Shown here in pieces: positions 1 through 10,990 of a DNA stretch of 34,509 nt. Each line of letters starts with the position of its first letter. Position 1 is the first letter of the stretch. Under the pieces are notes generated by a model that was not told the DNA's origin, did not search any database, and saw only the letters and a list, made by a program, of their open reading frames with translations. The position numbers and the translations under genes are program-made. The DNA is taken from assembly GCA_004151065.3 (NCBI GenBank), contig NWUY0300015057.1, positions 57,937-92,445 of the forward strand, in the 5' to 3' direction. The stretch is from Larix sibirica (Eukaryota; Streptophyta; Pinopsida; Pinales; Pinaceae).

Positions 1-50
1 AGATGTTACAATTGCAGCAATTGTTCCAAGTGTATACTGATATGTTGTTG

Positions 51-583
51 TTAGAAGTCTTTACAAATGGATTCTATGTTTTCTATAGTCGTATGGTGGT
101 CAATTATCAAAATACAGTAGCAATCACCATGGTCGTAATTAGTTGTCGGTGCAACTTTGAAATTTCTTACACGGATGCTTTTTCCTAGAGCAATTTTTTC
201 TTCATACTAGTGAATCAGATTGCCACGTGCGTTTAAGGTAACTGTCATCTCACCATTCGCATCTGTTAGGTTTGCTCGCAAAATCTCATTTATCTTGTTT
301 ATTTTGTCAAGCATTGCTTTATATTTAACAATTATGATGCCTTCGAAAACGTCTCCTATTTTGCAGCTTTTCAATTCTTCAATAGTTATTGTGTTGGATG
401 TTGTTGTTTTTTGTCTATGGAAAACAATCAAGCACAAGTTAGCTAGAGGAAAAAACAAAAGGGAATCTCTTGAAATTTGATTTTGATTTAGCTGTACTCA
501 CATTTTCTCCTCTGCTTGCAATGCTTGTTTTATTTGCTGATCTTCAATTTGTCTTTTCATGTTGCTATAGTCAACAAAGGTAC
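51..583 (-). pseudogene. OB-fold (RPA70-like) protein remnant with an in-frame stop
   Basis: Exon 583-502 (acceptor atgtgacag, donor gtgagt) encodes TFVDYSNMKRQIEDQQ and a charged helix ending QAEEK. It splices in phase to an exon starting at 414 (acceptor ttccatag). That exon encodes ITIEELKSCKIGDVFEG, IIIVKYKAML, ILRANLTDANGEMTVTL and NARGNLIH, then a TAG at 209-207. The frame continues as YEEKIALGKSIRVRNFKV, NYDHGDCYCILIID and TTIENIESICKDF to a TAA at 53-51. The order of strands, a G-D-G-rich loop and a second G-x-x-I-x-V-x-N-F strand resembles an OB fold such as those in RPA70 DNA-binding subunits. The TAG could come from a CAG by one C-to-T change. It may be a pseudogene, a truncated protein or an assembly error. 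The start lies further upstream and was not found. Confidence 0.5.
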
Positions 584-2129
584 CTGTCACATAACAGAAC
601 AATCAAGCAAAAACCAATTGTACATGAAGTTAGATAAGTTACAATAAACTTGAAGTAGTTAAAACATGCTTTAGTTTGCTAGTTGTAGTACAATTGGCAC
701 TACCAAATCTAGTTAACAAAAAGCAGAAAGCAAATTGACGGATGAGATAAATTTACGTTTAATATAGTGTTAATGCAAGTATTCAACAAGCTATAAGAGT
801 TTCAATCAATGTAAAAAATGTAATCACTATTTTCTACGAGATGAATATAAGGGCCAGAAAAGCTACCTTGAATTTGATGGAAAATGATTTGTCATCACTT
901 CAGAACATGTTGTTCTATGAAATAATGCTATATNTCTTCTAGTGATCTTGGTAATGCATTTATGTTTTATGCTATGAATGTATGAAATTTAACACTAGCA
1001 TGTACTCTCATAATTTATATCGTTTTCTCACTTTGTATTGTAACAGGGAAATAAATATATGATGTTTAGTTATCTTGCATATTGAATTCTTCTTTGATAT
1101 TGTGTGAACTAAAAGATATCGACTACTCATACTATCATAGTTATGCAATGTTAAGTTTCAATTCATTTTTTGTTTTAAATGGCTCTTAGTACTAGTTGGA
1201 TCTAATTATTTTATTTTACTTTCTACATTTAAAAATAGAAAAAAAACACATAAAATTAATAAACCCCTAATTTGAATCCAAAAAACAATGCCAAAAACTA
1301 TAGTGTTCGCCAATAAAGGGTGGGAATCGTGTTTTGAGGAATTTATCCTAGTGACCTTGTCTGCGTTAACAAAGGTTTGAATCCCATGTCAAAAGTTTGC
1401 ATTCGCCACAAAATGCATTTCCATGTGTACAAGTAAATATCTATGCAAAGCATTCATCCCAATATAATTAGCAATGTGTAGAGGCCCATAAGAATCCATA
1501 TTTACACAAAGAGAACAAAGGTCCATTCTACAACAGAGTATCAACAAGATGTGTAACTTTCATGCTTATGAATCGAAATGAAAAAAGAAAATTTTAATAT
1601 AAAAAAGAAAATTTTCTACAACTCTCGAAAGTTTGGTATTTCCTATGCAGTGAGGTCCATTTTAGGAAAAATGGCAAATATAGGCAAAATGGAGCACTTG
1701 AATCCTAGATTGTGTTGTGATCATAATCCCAAGGATTACCAAGTAGCAAAGAGAAACCAAACCTTGAGATTGATTGCATTGAAAAGTCATCAAAGGGCCT
1801 AAAGTCTACATTCCCCAAAAAATATGTATATCAAGGGTGGAAATATATCATGCAACCAATCATTTGAAACCTCTTTGACTATTGCATTGACAATTCCAAA
1901 TCCCCTATTAGAGCATGTTTTCTCTTGAAAAACTCCAAAAATGTAATTTAATGGTTTTTAGGTCACTTACGATGTAAAATTATTAAACCCCTATCCATTT
2001 TTTCAAGGAAACCCTGCGATGAGAATCAACTTGTATCCTTCATGGTGACTGATGTGATTGGGTGATACAGTTCTTCATGTTAAATAGTGTGATTGGATGA
2101 GAATATGAACAATTGTCGCTATGAATCAA
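584..2129. other. No recognisable gene; one ambiguous base
   Basis: This is AT-rich sequence with no coherent coding signal. Earlier exons of the OB-fold remnant should lie here or further right, but none could be placed in phase. There is an N at 934. The open stretch at 1578-1802 has Lys/Asn-rich AT-driven composition and no family resemblance. Confidence 0.4.
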
Positions 2130-2132
2130 TGA

Positions 2133-2450
2133 ACCAATTTGAATGAGGAAATCCCATCGACTTGGGATTCAAAGAGTCCAAGCAAAACTCAAATGGCCAT
2201 ATCTAAGATTATAAATTGCCATCGATGGATAGAAAAGGGTGTTGGGTTTTTTGGTGGTGTGAATATTGAGGAGAGTATAGAAGTGATTCTCGAGTTTTCT
2301 CAAAAGTTCATAGATTACGTTCGTCAAGGTCGCAATAGAAATAGATTCGAGAAGGTTAGAGGAGAACTGAGGCTACCTCGGAGTCCCGTGGTATGTTTTC
2401 ACATTTTGAAGACAATTGCAAGCAGAGATAAATGTATGAATTTAAAGTAA
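2133..2450 (+). CDS. Unrecognised open segment, possible exon
   Basis: About 100 codons are open without an ATG at the start. The product contains WIEKGVGFFGGVNIEES, ILEFSQKFIDYVRQGRN and RFEKVRGELRLPRSP. The mixed, non-repetitive composition is more protein-like than neighbouring AT-driven frames. A GTATGT that could be a splice donor follows at about 2391, right after the basic segment. I do not recognise a family. It may be a captured exon or part of a decayed element, since retroelement remains begin a few hundred bases downstream. Confidence 0.2.
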   Translation, partial: TNLNEEIPSTWDSKSPSKTQMAISKIINCHRWIEKGVGFFGGVNIEESIEVILEFSQKFIDYVRQGRNRNRFEKVRGELRLPRSPVVCFHILKTIASRDKCMNLK

Positions 2451-2929
2451 TATTCAGAGTATCCTAGATAGTGACCTTTGTTTGATTTTTTAGCTTGTAA
2501 ATTTAAACTTCTTATTTTGAAGAATTAATAAAGCATACGCCAAAGCCATTTCATTGCTAGAGGTATTCCGAATTGGTTTTCTCCATAGTAAATCTCGTCT
2601 TGAATTGTTCTTGGTTCACTTTATTTTATGTGATTTCATTTTCTGCAATGAGACAATAGAAGCACATTTACCTTATTACATTAAATAATAGTAAAGTGAT
2701 TTAAATATTTATTGTGATGGACACTTTAGCAAGATAACTACGACAGTTTCAGGATCATCTCAGGTGAGGAGTTGCTTCGAAAGGACCATGAGGTTGCAAT
2801 AAAGCTAAGGAAGAAACAATGTTAGGATCTTACTATGGGAGAGAATCAAGAATACAATGAGACAAAGGTCGAACTATCAAATCTAGAGAATCATATAAAT
2901 CATATGTCTTTAAATTTGTCTATGGAATG
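2451..2929. other. AT-rich spacer before the gag remnant
   Basis: No gene is recognised. The right half is purine-rich and may be the decayed beginning of the retroelement, but frames are too broken to say. Confidence 0.3.
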
Positions 2930-3715
2930 TAGGAGATGAACATGAACATCATCACCTTGGTTGCTACAATGGAAATGCAGAAAAAGCAATGGAGGTTACC
3001 TAATGGGTCAATTTTTAAAGACGAAGAAGATGAACATGAGAAGAAGTCCTAAGACCAAAAAGAACTGAAGATTGAGAAAAGAGTGCAGCAAAAATAAAGG
3101 ATTGTTCAAAGGAGAGGCAGAGATAAACATCAATCCTCTAGCCTTATCTTGGGAAGATTGGTGCCCTTAATTTAAATTAGTTATTACAATAGTTGGAAAT
3201 CTTAAATTAAATTAGTTATTACATTAGTTGGAAGTCTTTTTCATTAAATTAGTTATTACATTGGTTGAAAGTCTTTTTCATTGTGCATGATCGGAGCCTC
3301 GAGAATTTATTTTGCTCATTTAAAGTTGGAAGGTCATGCTTTGACATGGTGGGAAAGAGAAGTGGTCACTCGAAGACTCAAATCTAAACCATTATGACAT
3401 GTTCAAAGACTTTATTAAGTCGCAATTCTACCTCATTGGAAATGAGGAGGAACAAAGGATATGTTACCTCTATCTTAAGCAAAGGCAAGGATAAAATGTA
3501 GGTTACACCAATAATTTCACTAGAGAGCAGTTCAATTTGGTATTTAACTCAAGCTCAAAGGTTTTCATTAAATACTTAGGAGGCTTGCATAGCCATATTC
3601 AATGACAAGTGATGCTCTTCAAGCCAAAGACCATCAATGAGGCTTGTGTTCAAGCTCTGTACATCCAAGCGGATAACAAAATATGTAATATGATGCATCA
3701 AAACAAATAGAACTA
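2930..3715 (+). pseudogene. Decayed Ty3/gypsy-type gag
   Basis: The core at 3323-3715 reads KLEGHALTWWERE, then after a frame change DMFKDFIKSQFYLIGNEEEQ and LYLKQRQG, a stop, and NVGYTNNFTREQFNLVF. This is the retrotransposon gag pattern: A-x-x-W-W, then F-x-x-x-F-Y, then L-x-Q-G-x-x-V-x-x-Y-x-x-x-F. Several stops sit where CAA or CGA codons would be expected, which fits decay by C-to-T change. The charged stretch from about 2940 may be the gag N-terminal part. Tandem short repeats at 3171-3285 interrupt it. Gag packages the element RNA into virus-like particles; this copy cannot be functional. Confidence 0.7.
3171..3285. repeat. Three imperfect tandem copies, unit about 35-45 bp
   Basis: Three units share TTAGTTATTACA and GTTGGAAGTCTT-like segments, starting near 3173, 3206 and 3245. 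They lie inside the decayed gag. Confidence 0.75.
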
Positions 3716-3845
3716 TGAGGAGTCCAATCTAGACTAGACAAAGAATTTAGAATAATCATGGCTTCTTAATGCCAACTAATGATTTTTTTACAAAAACAAT
3801 TAATAATCATTTCTAAGTTATTAGCCTTATCATGCCAAATAAATA

Positions 3846-4266
3846 AATGGCTCTTAAAAGCAGAAAAATATCGGAGTACACACTCTATTGGGAACTACCT
3901 TTAAGGGTTTGGTAATCAACATGGATTATATAACTCACATACCTACTAGTGTACATGTGCTTGTTTTTTATATCAAGAAAAAGTTAGAATTGCTTCAATT
4001 CTTCCAAATCTACCTAGAAGGGAAGCATAAGGATAATATCATAAGCAAAAGATGGCTCTAAAGTCAAGCCTTAAAATAGAAAAATCTTGGAGTACACGAT
4101 CTATTGGGAACTGCCTTCAAGGATTTAGGAATCAACATGGATTAATTAACCCAAATTCCTACTTGTGTGTACGTGCTTGTTTTTTACATCAAGAAAAAGT
4201 TAAAATTGCTTCAATTCTCCCAAATCTACCGAGAAGGGAAGCTAAGGATTATGTCATAAGCAAATC
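3846..4266 (+). repeat. Two tandem copies of a unit of about 205-215 bp
   Basis: Copy 1 runs about 3846-4050 and copy 2 about 4051-4266. Both begin ATGGCTCTTAAA or similar, share GAGTACAC-TCTATTGGGAA and TCAAGAAAAAGTTA, and end with AAGCA-AAGGATAAT/TATGTCATAAGCAAA. Copy 2 is open for 72 codons from 4052 and copy 1 is not, so the open frame is probably incidental. Confidence 0.8.
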
Positions 4267-4403
4267 CTAAAAAACCTACTTATTTTGAATTAACTATGAA
4301 ACGAGATATACCTAACAATAAGACTATTCAAATCACCCATACCTAGCAAATGGAATCAACCAAGTTATAATCAACCAACCATAACCAATTTACTTCATAT
4401 TAA

Positions 4404-4452
4404 TGTGTGGGTGTGTATGTATGTGTCTATGTCTATGTCTATGTCTGTGTGT
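4404..4452. repeat. TG/TCTATG microsatellite
   Basis: Runs of TGTG, TATG and four TCTATG-type units make a short simple repeat. Confidence 0.85.
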
Positions 4453-4631
4453 GAAAACTCATGTTCTTATAGATAGTAACTCTTCACACTTAAGTGGAGA
4501 ATAGGATTTAAACTTGTCTTTCCATGGCCGTACAATAATATGTCCAAATGCTACAACAAAAATATTTAATATAATTAATAACCACATTCAACAAATCCCA
4601 CACAATGGAAGAGCATGCCCACATAAAATTA

Positions 4632-5049
4632 TGTCAGGGTCCTACTTTGAACCCCTTAAGTAGATATAGATAGGATGTTATATGTTGAGACCATCTCTAT
4701 TAAATAAGGCCTATGAAGTAAATGTAATGTGAAAAACAATAATTGTAAGAAGGCTTACTAGAAGGTTCCACCCACTAAAACGTTTCTTCTTTATAAAGTT
4801 CATAGGAAGTTAGATAGAAGTTATATAAATAAGTAAAGGCAATGGAATGAGATGTCTTGCGGAAGAATATTGTAATTGGAGCTCAATACTAGAGAGGTCA
4901 CCGAATCTTTAAGAGGCAAGTGAACAAGAATGGATTCCTTCCCTAAAAAGATCAAATATAAGGTGTTGACATATCTTAAAAAGTTTTTTCCATATTCTTA
5001 TGTTCATTCTTGAATAAATATGTTTTGATTATTTTTGAAGTTCCCTGCA
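4632..5049 (+). repeat. LTR copy 1
   Basis: The left LTR-like copy starts TGTCAGGGTCCTA and ends ...TTCCCTGCA. No tRNA primer-binding site is evident directly after it, so either the boundary is eroded or the copies are rearranged. Confidence 0.6.
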
Positions 5050-6049
5050 AAAATACAGGATTTAAAAAAAAAATCACTCAAATTGGAACGTGGTCGAAGA
5101 AGATATTGGAATTTGAAATTTACTCATTTTTTGGGCTTTCCAATGATGGCCGCAAATCTTGCAAAGAAGATAACTTTTGATAGAGTGCTCAAAATGATGC
5201 CAAATCAACACCATTTGATAGAGAATTTTTGGGACTTTGATTTGATATTATATGATATTTTCCAATCAATATTGTGCACTGCAAATGTCATAAATTTCCA
5301 CCCTCAAACCCTCACGAAATTGAAGAATATAAATATGTATGATAAAAACTCATAAAATATGTGGAATTAGAAGCTATGAAGCAAATAAACCATTAATTTG
5401 AGGAGGATTGTATGATTGATACCAGATAATCTTTCCTCGTGGAAGATTATACCAAAGAAAGATCTACATGGTATAAATTAGAAGATGCTTATGAGGACTT
5501 GTACGTGGATAATTCTAATTTTGGGAAAGACAACATCATATGAAGAGAACATCATGGAGAAAAGACAGTAGCGATGCATCCTAGTTTTCAGTATGCTTCT
5601 TCTATAGTAGTAGAATTCCTTTTATAGCCATTTTTTACTCCTACATGGAGGATTTGTTTGCTTTGGATAGTTGCACTTATTTGGTTCCACGTGACCATGG
5701 TGGGCATTTGAAGCATGATACACGGTGATTCATGGAGCTTAGGTGGTCATTGATTGAGTGTCAGCTTGTGCATGTGGAAATGGAACCTAGGTTTATCGAT
5801 GAACCCCTTGGATTACTTCACCATTGCGACAAATCCTTGTACACAAGGGGCATCATCATTGTAGTTAGCATTCATACATGGGATCGAGGTTTAGAATGGA
5901 GCTTCTTCATCTTCTTCAACATGGCTAACACTTGTACATGAGATCCTAGTTCCTGAATTACTTCAACAGTGTGATCAACACCCATCCATTGAACATTGGT
6001 TTATGGTTGCACCTCCTTCGCATCAAGCATTGAGGACAACATTTTTCTA
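5050..6049. other. Internal region between LTR copies
   Basis: No gag, protease, RT or integrase could be read in any frame. Open stretches near 5035-5355 and 5732-5941 show no family resemblance. This may be the remains of a non-autonomous or heavily deleted element. Confidence 0.4.
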
Positions 6050-6284
6050 AGGAGGTTGGAGAGTTAGGGTCCTATCTTAACCCCCTTAAATAGTAGATAA
6101 ATAGGATGCCATCTCTATTAAATAAAGCCCATGAAGTAGATCTAGTGTGAAAAGCAATAATTGTAAGAAGACAGGGGCAGCAGGTGAGCGTGTGTGTCGA
6201 GGGGGTGGGGGGGTTGTTTTTTACCTCGGGGGACAAATTGAACAGACCTTTACTTGGGGCCTAGGATAGGAAACCAACAATATG

Positions 6285-6570
6285 GCCGAAGCCCTTGATC
6301 TCTACCTAGATCTTCGCCTTATTAAAGAGGGACAAGATCAAGGGACTTGACGGTGGTCATAAAAGCAATGCACTTCAGGGTCAAAGAAGAATCGATGTCT
6401 CTTGAAAAACTATTAAGGAGAGTGAGTTCCCTAGCCAACTCTGTCGCTTCAATCGCCTTCTATCAAGTTCTTTAACACAACAACGAAAAAGCAGAATCAT
6501 TGGCAAATCAAGGTGTTAGCCTTCGCTAAGGGAGCTTGAATCAATTGAGGGGCTAGTTAGACATTACAAT
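6285..6570 (+). pseudogene. RNase H domain remnant of a retroelement
   Basis: AEALDLYLDLRLIKEGQ (from 6285) is followed, after a frameshift, by LTVVIKAMHFRVKEESM (from 6347), and then by a stop and HNNEKAESLANQGVSL. These match the RNase H helix with its catalytic Glu (A-E-A-x-A-x-x-x-G-L), the V-x-I-x-A-M strand-helix and the closing N-x-x-A-D-x-L-A-N motif of plant retroelement RNase H. Glu replaces the final Asp in the last motif. At least two stops and one frameshift make it non-functional. Confidence 0.65.
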
Positions 6571-6799
6571 ATCCCATGACAATCAAAATATGGTTTAATG
6601 TTGGTGCTCCCTCCAAGATTTCACACAATTGTAGGCGTGGAACAGCTCTGACGCACTCAAGATCTATTACAAGCCTGAATTCTTCTCTTTAACAACATTA
6701 TCCTCCTCGATGCATGTAGGCTTTGGGAGACTTTGGAATGGCATGCTCTACAATATCTTTGGCTGTCGATTCTTGTTAGCGTCAGTGGGCGTTTGTGGA

Positions 6800-7245
6800 G
6801 AGGTTGCAGATTCACTAGAGAGACAAGGGTGGCAATCAACTTATTGGTTTTCAGCTTGAGTGGCTACAAGTTTCGGACAGGGCTACTATCTTCGTAGATA
6901 TGGCTTGCAAACAGTGCTTGGGCTACGACATAGTCAACCTAAGGAGGATTGTGAGGGCCCTTAGAGAAGAAGTGGTAGACCTCTAGCAAACCATTTCACA
7001 AGTCTCGAGTGATCAACGGGCCCAATTCAAGAAAATCCAACATAGCATTGAAGATATGAAGGGAAAAATGGAAGAGCAAGGTGGCAGAATGGCATGACTG
7101 GAAGAGGATTTAAATGCTCATCTCCAAGCTATAGCTAAAAGAACAAACCATAGCAACACAACTTTGACATCTCCACATCATTCAAGAAATTCGCCAATGG
7201 AAGCAGATAATGAAATTCACCCGACTGCAACAAAGAACCAATAGG
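6800..7245 (+). pseudogene. Coiled-coil-like frame inside the LINE-like insertion
   Basis: One frame reads GGNQLIGFQLEWLQVSDRA, VDMACKQCLGYDIVNLRR, IVRALREEVVDL, a stop, FKKIQHSIEDMKGKMEEQGG, a stop, and LEEDLNAHLQAIAKR, ending with a Ser/Thr/Pro-rich tail and TAG near 7243. The heptad-like spacing of Ile, Met and Leu suggests a coiled coil, as in gag or LINE ORF1 proteins. Its place after RNase H is unusual for a LINE. Only two or three stops interrupt it. Family not recognised. Confidence 0.35.
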
Positions 7246-7840
7246 AGCACAAATTTCTCTTTTGTTTAATATGTTTTTCAAATATTTACTTGTCTCAAAC
7301 CAATTCTCAAGAATTTATAGTACTCAGGAGCTGCACACATTTTGGATAAGATGTTAAACAACTAGGAAACACTTTCTCTTCTATTGTTTTTGTAATAACT
7401 ATGGATGCTCAAGCAACAGTAGACTTCCTCTTTTGTAAATCTCTATTGTTTGGCCTTATAGTCATAGCCTCTTTCTAACCATTAGTCATAGCCTCTTTCT
7501 AACCATTTTTGTGAAAAAAAAAAATTGCGAGAAGACTTCTTGGAAAGTTTTGCCTACTAGAAGTTCATTTTTTAACAAGTTCCTAGGAGGTTGAATAGAA
7601 ATTGTATAAAGAACTAAAAACAATAAATGGGATCAATTGTTGAAGAATATTGTAATTGAAACTTAGTTCAAAGAGGTCACCCAACATTAAGAGACAAGTG
7701 AACAAGAGTGGATGCCTTCCATAAAATAATCAACTATGAGATGTTTCCCTGTCTTGAGGGTTCTTTTCAAATTCTTGTATTCATTTTTTAGTAAATGAAT
7801 TTTTTATTATTTTGAAATTTAAAGATTCTGTATCATTGGT

Positions 7841-9320
7841 GTGATTCAATTTATGCATTAAGGATCACTATAATTTATTCCTCAATCATTATCACAACAA
7901 CCTTTCCTAGCGTAATGTACTATACACACAACTATACTATTTGTGTGTGGGGGGGGATGTAGCCCATCAAGTTGTGGCTCTTTTACAACCTGGAAAGGTT
8001 GCAATTATCAATCTTGGTAAGCATGCTCCTCCCTTCTATGGAGTTTGTTGACTATGGTCACTAATTATATTGAATATAGTTCATGTAGCACTGGAACAAG
8101 CATACATGCATATATAATACACAAAATGTTCCAACCTTTCAAAGTCTCTATAATATATTAGGCATAAGCACATGGTTTACCAACAAAGCGAAGTTTTCAA
8201 ACAGAAAACTCAAGATTCAACTTATTCAACTCTAATATCATACTCACATTGAACTATTATAAATATTGCATGCATGGTTGGCTAGCTATCAATGTTCACC
8301 CTATTTAACTCCAATATCACTCTCTAACTTAACCATTATCAAACTTTCATGCTTGACTTGTCATCATTTAGATCATATGCTTAGATGTGATATTCAATAT
8401 CCATGCTAGCTACTATTTGGATTTCATAAATTGAAATATCTAGTAGCACAATTACAAATGTGTTTGACAAGCCAAGCTACAAATCAATGGTTAGTAAATT
8501 GTGATTAATGGAAATAATTTCTTGACTTCAAGCATCATAAAATCCAAACTCATGAATGAAAGTGGGTAAAGATTAATGATATACAAATAATTTTGTAACA
8601 AGATTTCTTAAGTACTCCAAATCAAGCATCCCAAAACCCAAACCATCTTTCAAGCTATTAGCAACAATGAAAACAATATTAGAGGTTCATACATTTTATA
8701 TAATTAAAGATATCAAAATATATGCATATAAGGATGTTGATTTAAATATACAATACACAAGAAAATATTTCATCCAAAGATGCTAAAGTTATTCTTATGA
8801 TAAACAATGTATTGAACATATTTTCGAAATCTCACAATCAAGAGTCACAACATAACATATTTTCTTAGATCTCTCACAATCAAGAGACAATCATATTTTC
8901 TTAGAGTTTTATTTTAGATTGTATATTATTAAAGCAAACTTTATTTTTTTCTAAAGATGGAAAAACCTATTGTAAGTTGGTTGTCAAACTAACAATTAAA
9001 ATACTCATCACTTGCATCTACGAATGCAAGTTGACTCATCATTTGCATTCAAAGAAAACCATATCATCTAAAATAACTCAACGGTTGTCACCACATGGGG
9101 GCAAACTTCTAATCCTCCCCACTTCCTCTCGGTTGAGGATCATTAACATGTTTTCTTATGTCCAAAAAAAACAAACTCTTAGCAAATCAAAAATATTTTA
9201 TTATCAGAAATATTTTTAACAAAACAATTTTACTAAAACAATTATTCTAACACGTCTTACCATTATTAAAATATGAATTATCTCAAAACGAACCATTGTT
9301 TATTAATAAAAATTAAATAT
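7841..9320. other. AT-rich gene-free stretch
   Basis: No gene or clear element is seen. It has a short G run at 7950-7957. The open frame at 8977-9219 has no protein-like pattern. Confidence 0.5.
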
Positions 9321-9428
9321 TAACAATACTTACCTCACCATTTCATTAAGTGGAATGCAAGTTACAATCATATTTAACAATACTTACCTCACCATTTCAT
9401 TAAGTGGAATGCAAGTTACAATCATACT
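9321..9428. repeat. 54-bp unit, two nearly perfect tandem copies
   Basis: Copies at 9321-9374 and 9375-9428, each containing CTTACCTCACCATTTCATTA and GGAATGCAAGTTACAATCAT, are almost identical. The low divergence suggests a recent duplication. Confidence 0.95.
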
Positions 9429-10990
9429 TACCATCTCACTATTATCATCCTATCAAACCTTCACTACTTGTTTATTAAAAAGTTTAAAATGCTACACGTA
9501 ATTATGTGCATCCATATAATTGAAGTTTATGCTAATAAAATACATATGGATCTATACTTGTTCCACAATTAAATTGCTTATCTTATAAAAACATTATTTA
9601 GTATAATATGGAGAATTATCTCAATACTATTGGAAAAACATAAATAAAAATAATAATTTCTAGTCATTTTTTTACATTTTCTAATCATTACTTCTCAGTT
9701 ATACACTCTCCTTTTTAAAAAATTAATTTAGTCTTTTTTAGAGTTTTCTATCTTTTGAACGTTCCTTTTCCAACTTATTTTGGACATTTTCCTAATCTTT
9801 TTTAGTTTTTCCTATTTTTTTGAACATTTTCCCCACCTTACTGAATTAGTTATAAACAAATTATTTTGGACATTTTCCTAATCTTTTTTAGATTTTCCTA
9901 TTTTTTAGAACATTTTCCTTTCCAACTTATTTTGGACATTTTCCAAACCATTACTGATTATAGTTACAAACATATATTATCCATTACTTCCTTCACAAAC
10001 TATGTATACTTCTTCAACAAATTGCATTAACCAAAATTAATCTCATAATCAATGATGTCATGAGATTTGTTACCATGGCTCTAACTTATTTTTATCAAAA
10101 AAATATAGCAAGAGTTAAAAAGATTTGTTAGATTTTTCCCACCATTACTTATTTATAGTTATAAGCATATACTATCCCAAACTATGTATATTTTTTTAAC
10201 CAATACATTAATCTAAAAATTATCTTATAACTAATGATTTGTTAATATAGGTCTAATTTATATTTATCTAAAATAAATTAACAAATTACATGAATAAAAA
10301 AGATTTGTTTTCATATTATTAATTTATTAACAGAGTCCTAACTTTTTATCTAAAAAACCCATAGCTTTTTAATTATACACATATTCTCCTCTTTATTTAA
10401 AAATAAAACATTTGTTTATGAAACCTTTTCCCACTTTTTAGACATTTTCCTTTTTCATTACTTAATTATAGTTATAAGAATATACTATCCCATCTTCATT
10501 TTACATTTACTTAATTATAGTTATAAAAATACACTATCCTTTGCTTCAGCCACAAACTATGTATACTTTAATAAATTACATTAATCCAAAAATAATATCA
10601 TTACTAATGATTTGTTAGCATGGATCTAACTTATTTTTATTTAAAAAATAATTACTAATAATTGTTAGTATGGATGAAACTTATTTTTATCTTAAAAAAA
10701 TTAACAAAAAGATTAGTTTTAATATAAAATAGATTTGTTTTCTTAATAAATAAATAAAAATCGTATTAATAATTTATTAACAAGGTCTAATATTTTTTAT
10801 CCAAAAATATTTCACTAAGAATTTGCTAAAAATTTCTAACTTAATTCCAATATGTTGAACTTTCTTCTTGCATAATAGATTCCATCATTTTATAAACAAT
10901 GTTACCAAGTTCAAATTGGACATCATGCACATATCACTCATTTAATTAAAAATGTTACCAAGTTTAAATTTGACATCATCCATATATACC
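9429..10990. repeat. AT-rich desert with scattered short repeats
   Basis: TTTTGGACATTTTCC recurs near 9778, 9862 and 9932, and TTATAGTTATAA with ACTATCC recurs near 10155, 10457 and 10510. No coding signal is seen. Base composition is strongly AT. Confidence 0.5.

Larger units (their letters stand above)
6173..7522 (+). mobile_element. LINE-like insertion with poly-A tail and target-site duplication
   Basis: The insertion begins G-rich (AGGGGCAGCAGG) and ends in an 11-base A run. AATTGTAAGAAGAC (6159-6172) and AATTGCGAGAAGAC (7523-7536) flank it as a 14-bp duplication with one mismatch, the mark of target-primed reverse transcription. A 24-bp tandem duplication sits just before the tail (7459-7506). 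Inside are RNase H remains and, downstream, a separate coiled-coil-like frame. Confidence 0.8.
4632..7840 (+). mobile_element. Degraded LTR retrotransposon with two LTR-like copies and a nested insertion
   Basis: About 410 bp at 4632-5049 and its diverged copy at 6064-6172 plus 7523-7840 share an ordered set of segments: GGGTCCTA, CTCTATTAAATAA, ACAATAATTGTAAGAAG, AGAATATTGTAATTG, GAGAGGTCAC and AGTGAACAAGA. Copy 1 begins TGTCAGGG and ends near TGCA; copy 2 ends near TATCA. Just before copy 2, GAGGACAACATTTTTCTAAG and GAGG resemble the polypurine tract that precedes a 3' LTR. The 1 kb between the copies is not recognisable as gag or pol. The second copy is split at 6173 by a poly-A-tailed insertion. 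Confidence 0.65.
6064..7840 (+). repeat. LTR copy 2, split by an insertion
   Basis: The left part runs 6064-6172 and the right part 7523-7840. Directly after the right end the sequence TTGGTGTGATTCA loosely resembles the TTGGTATCAGAGC primer-binding site that follows many plant 5' LTRs. Copy 2 may thus have been shared by two elements in tandem. Confidence 0.6.

Noticed and set aside
840-890. An additional upstream exon of the OB-fold remnant ending at a GTAGCT donor
   Set aside because: The frame that would join the exon at 583 has two TGA stops just upstream and no acceptor after them.
4052-4270. 72-codon plus-strand frame as a small gene
   Set aside because: It covers exactly one unit of a tandem duplication, and the sister unit is not open.
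5035-5355. 106-codon plus-strand frame
   Set aside because: It starts inside the end of LTR copy 1 and is Lys/Asn/Ile-rich from AT composition, with no gag or pol motif.
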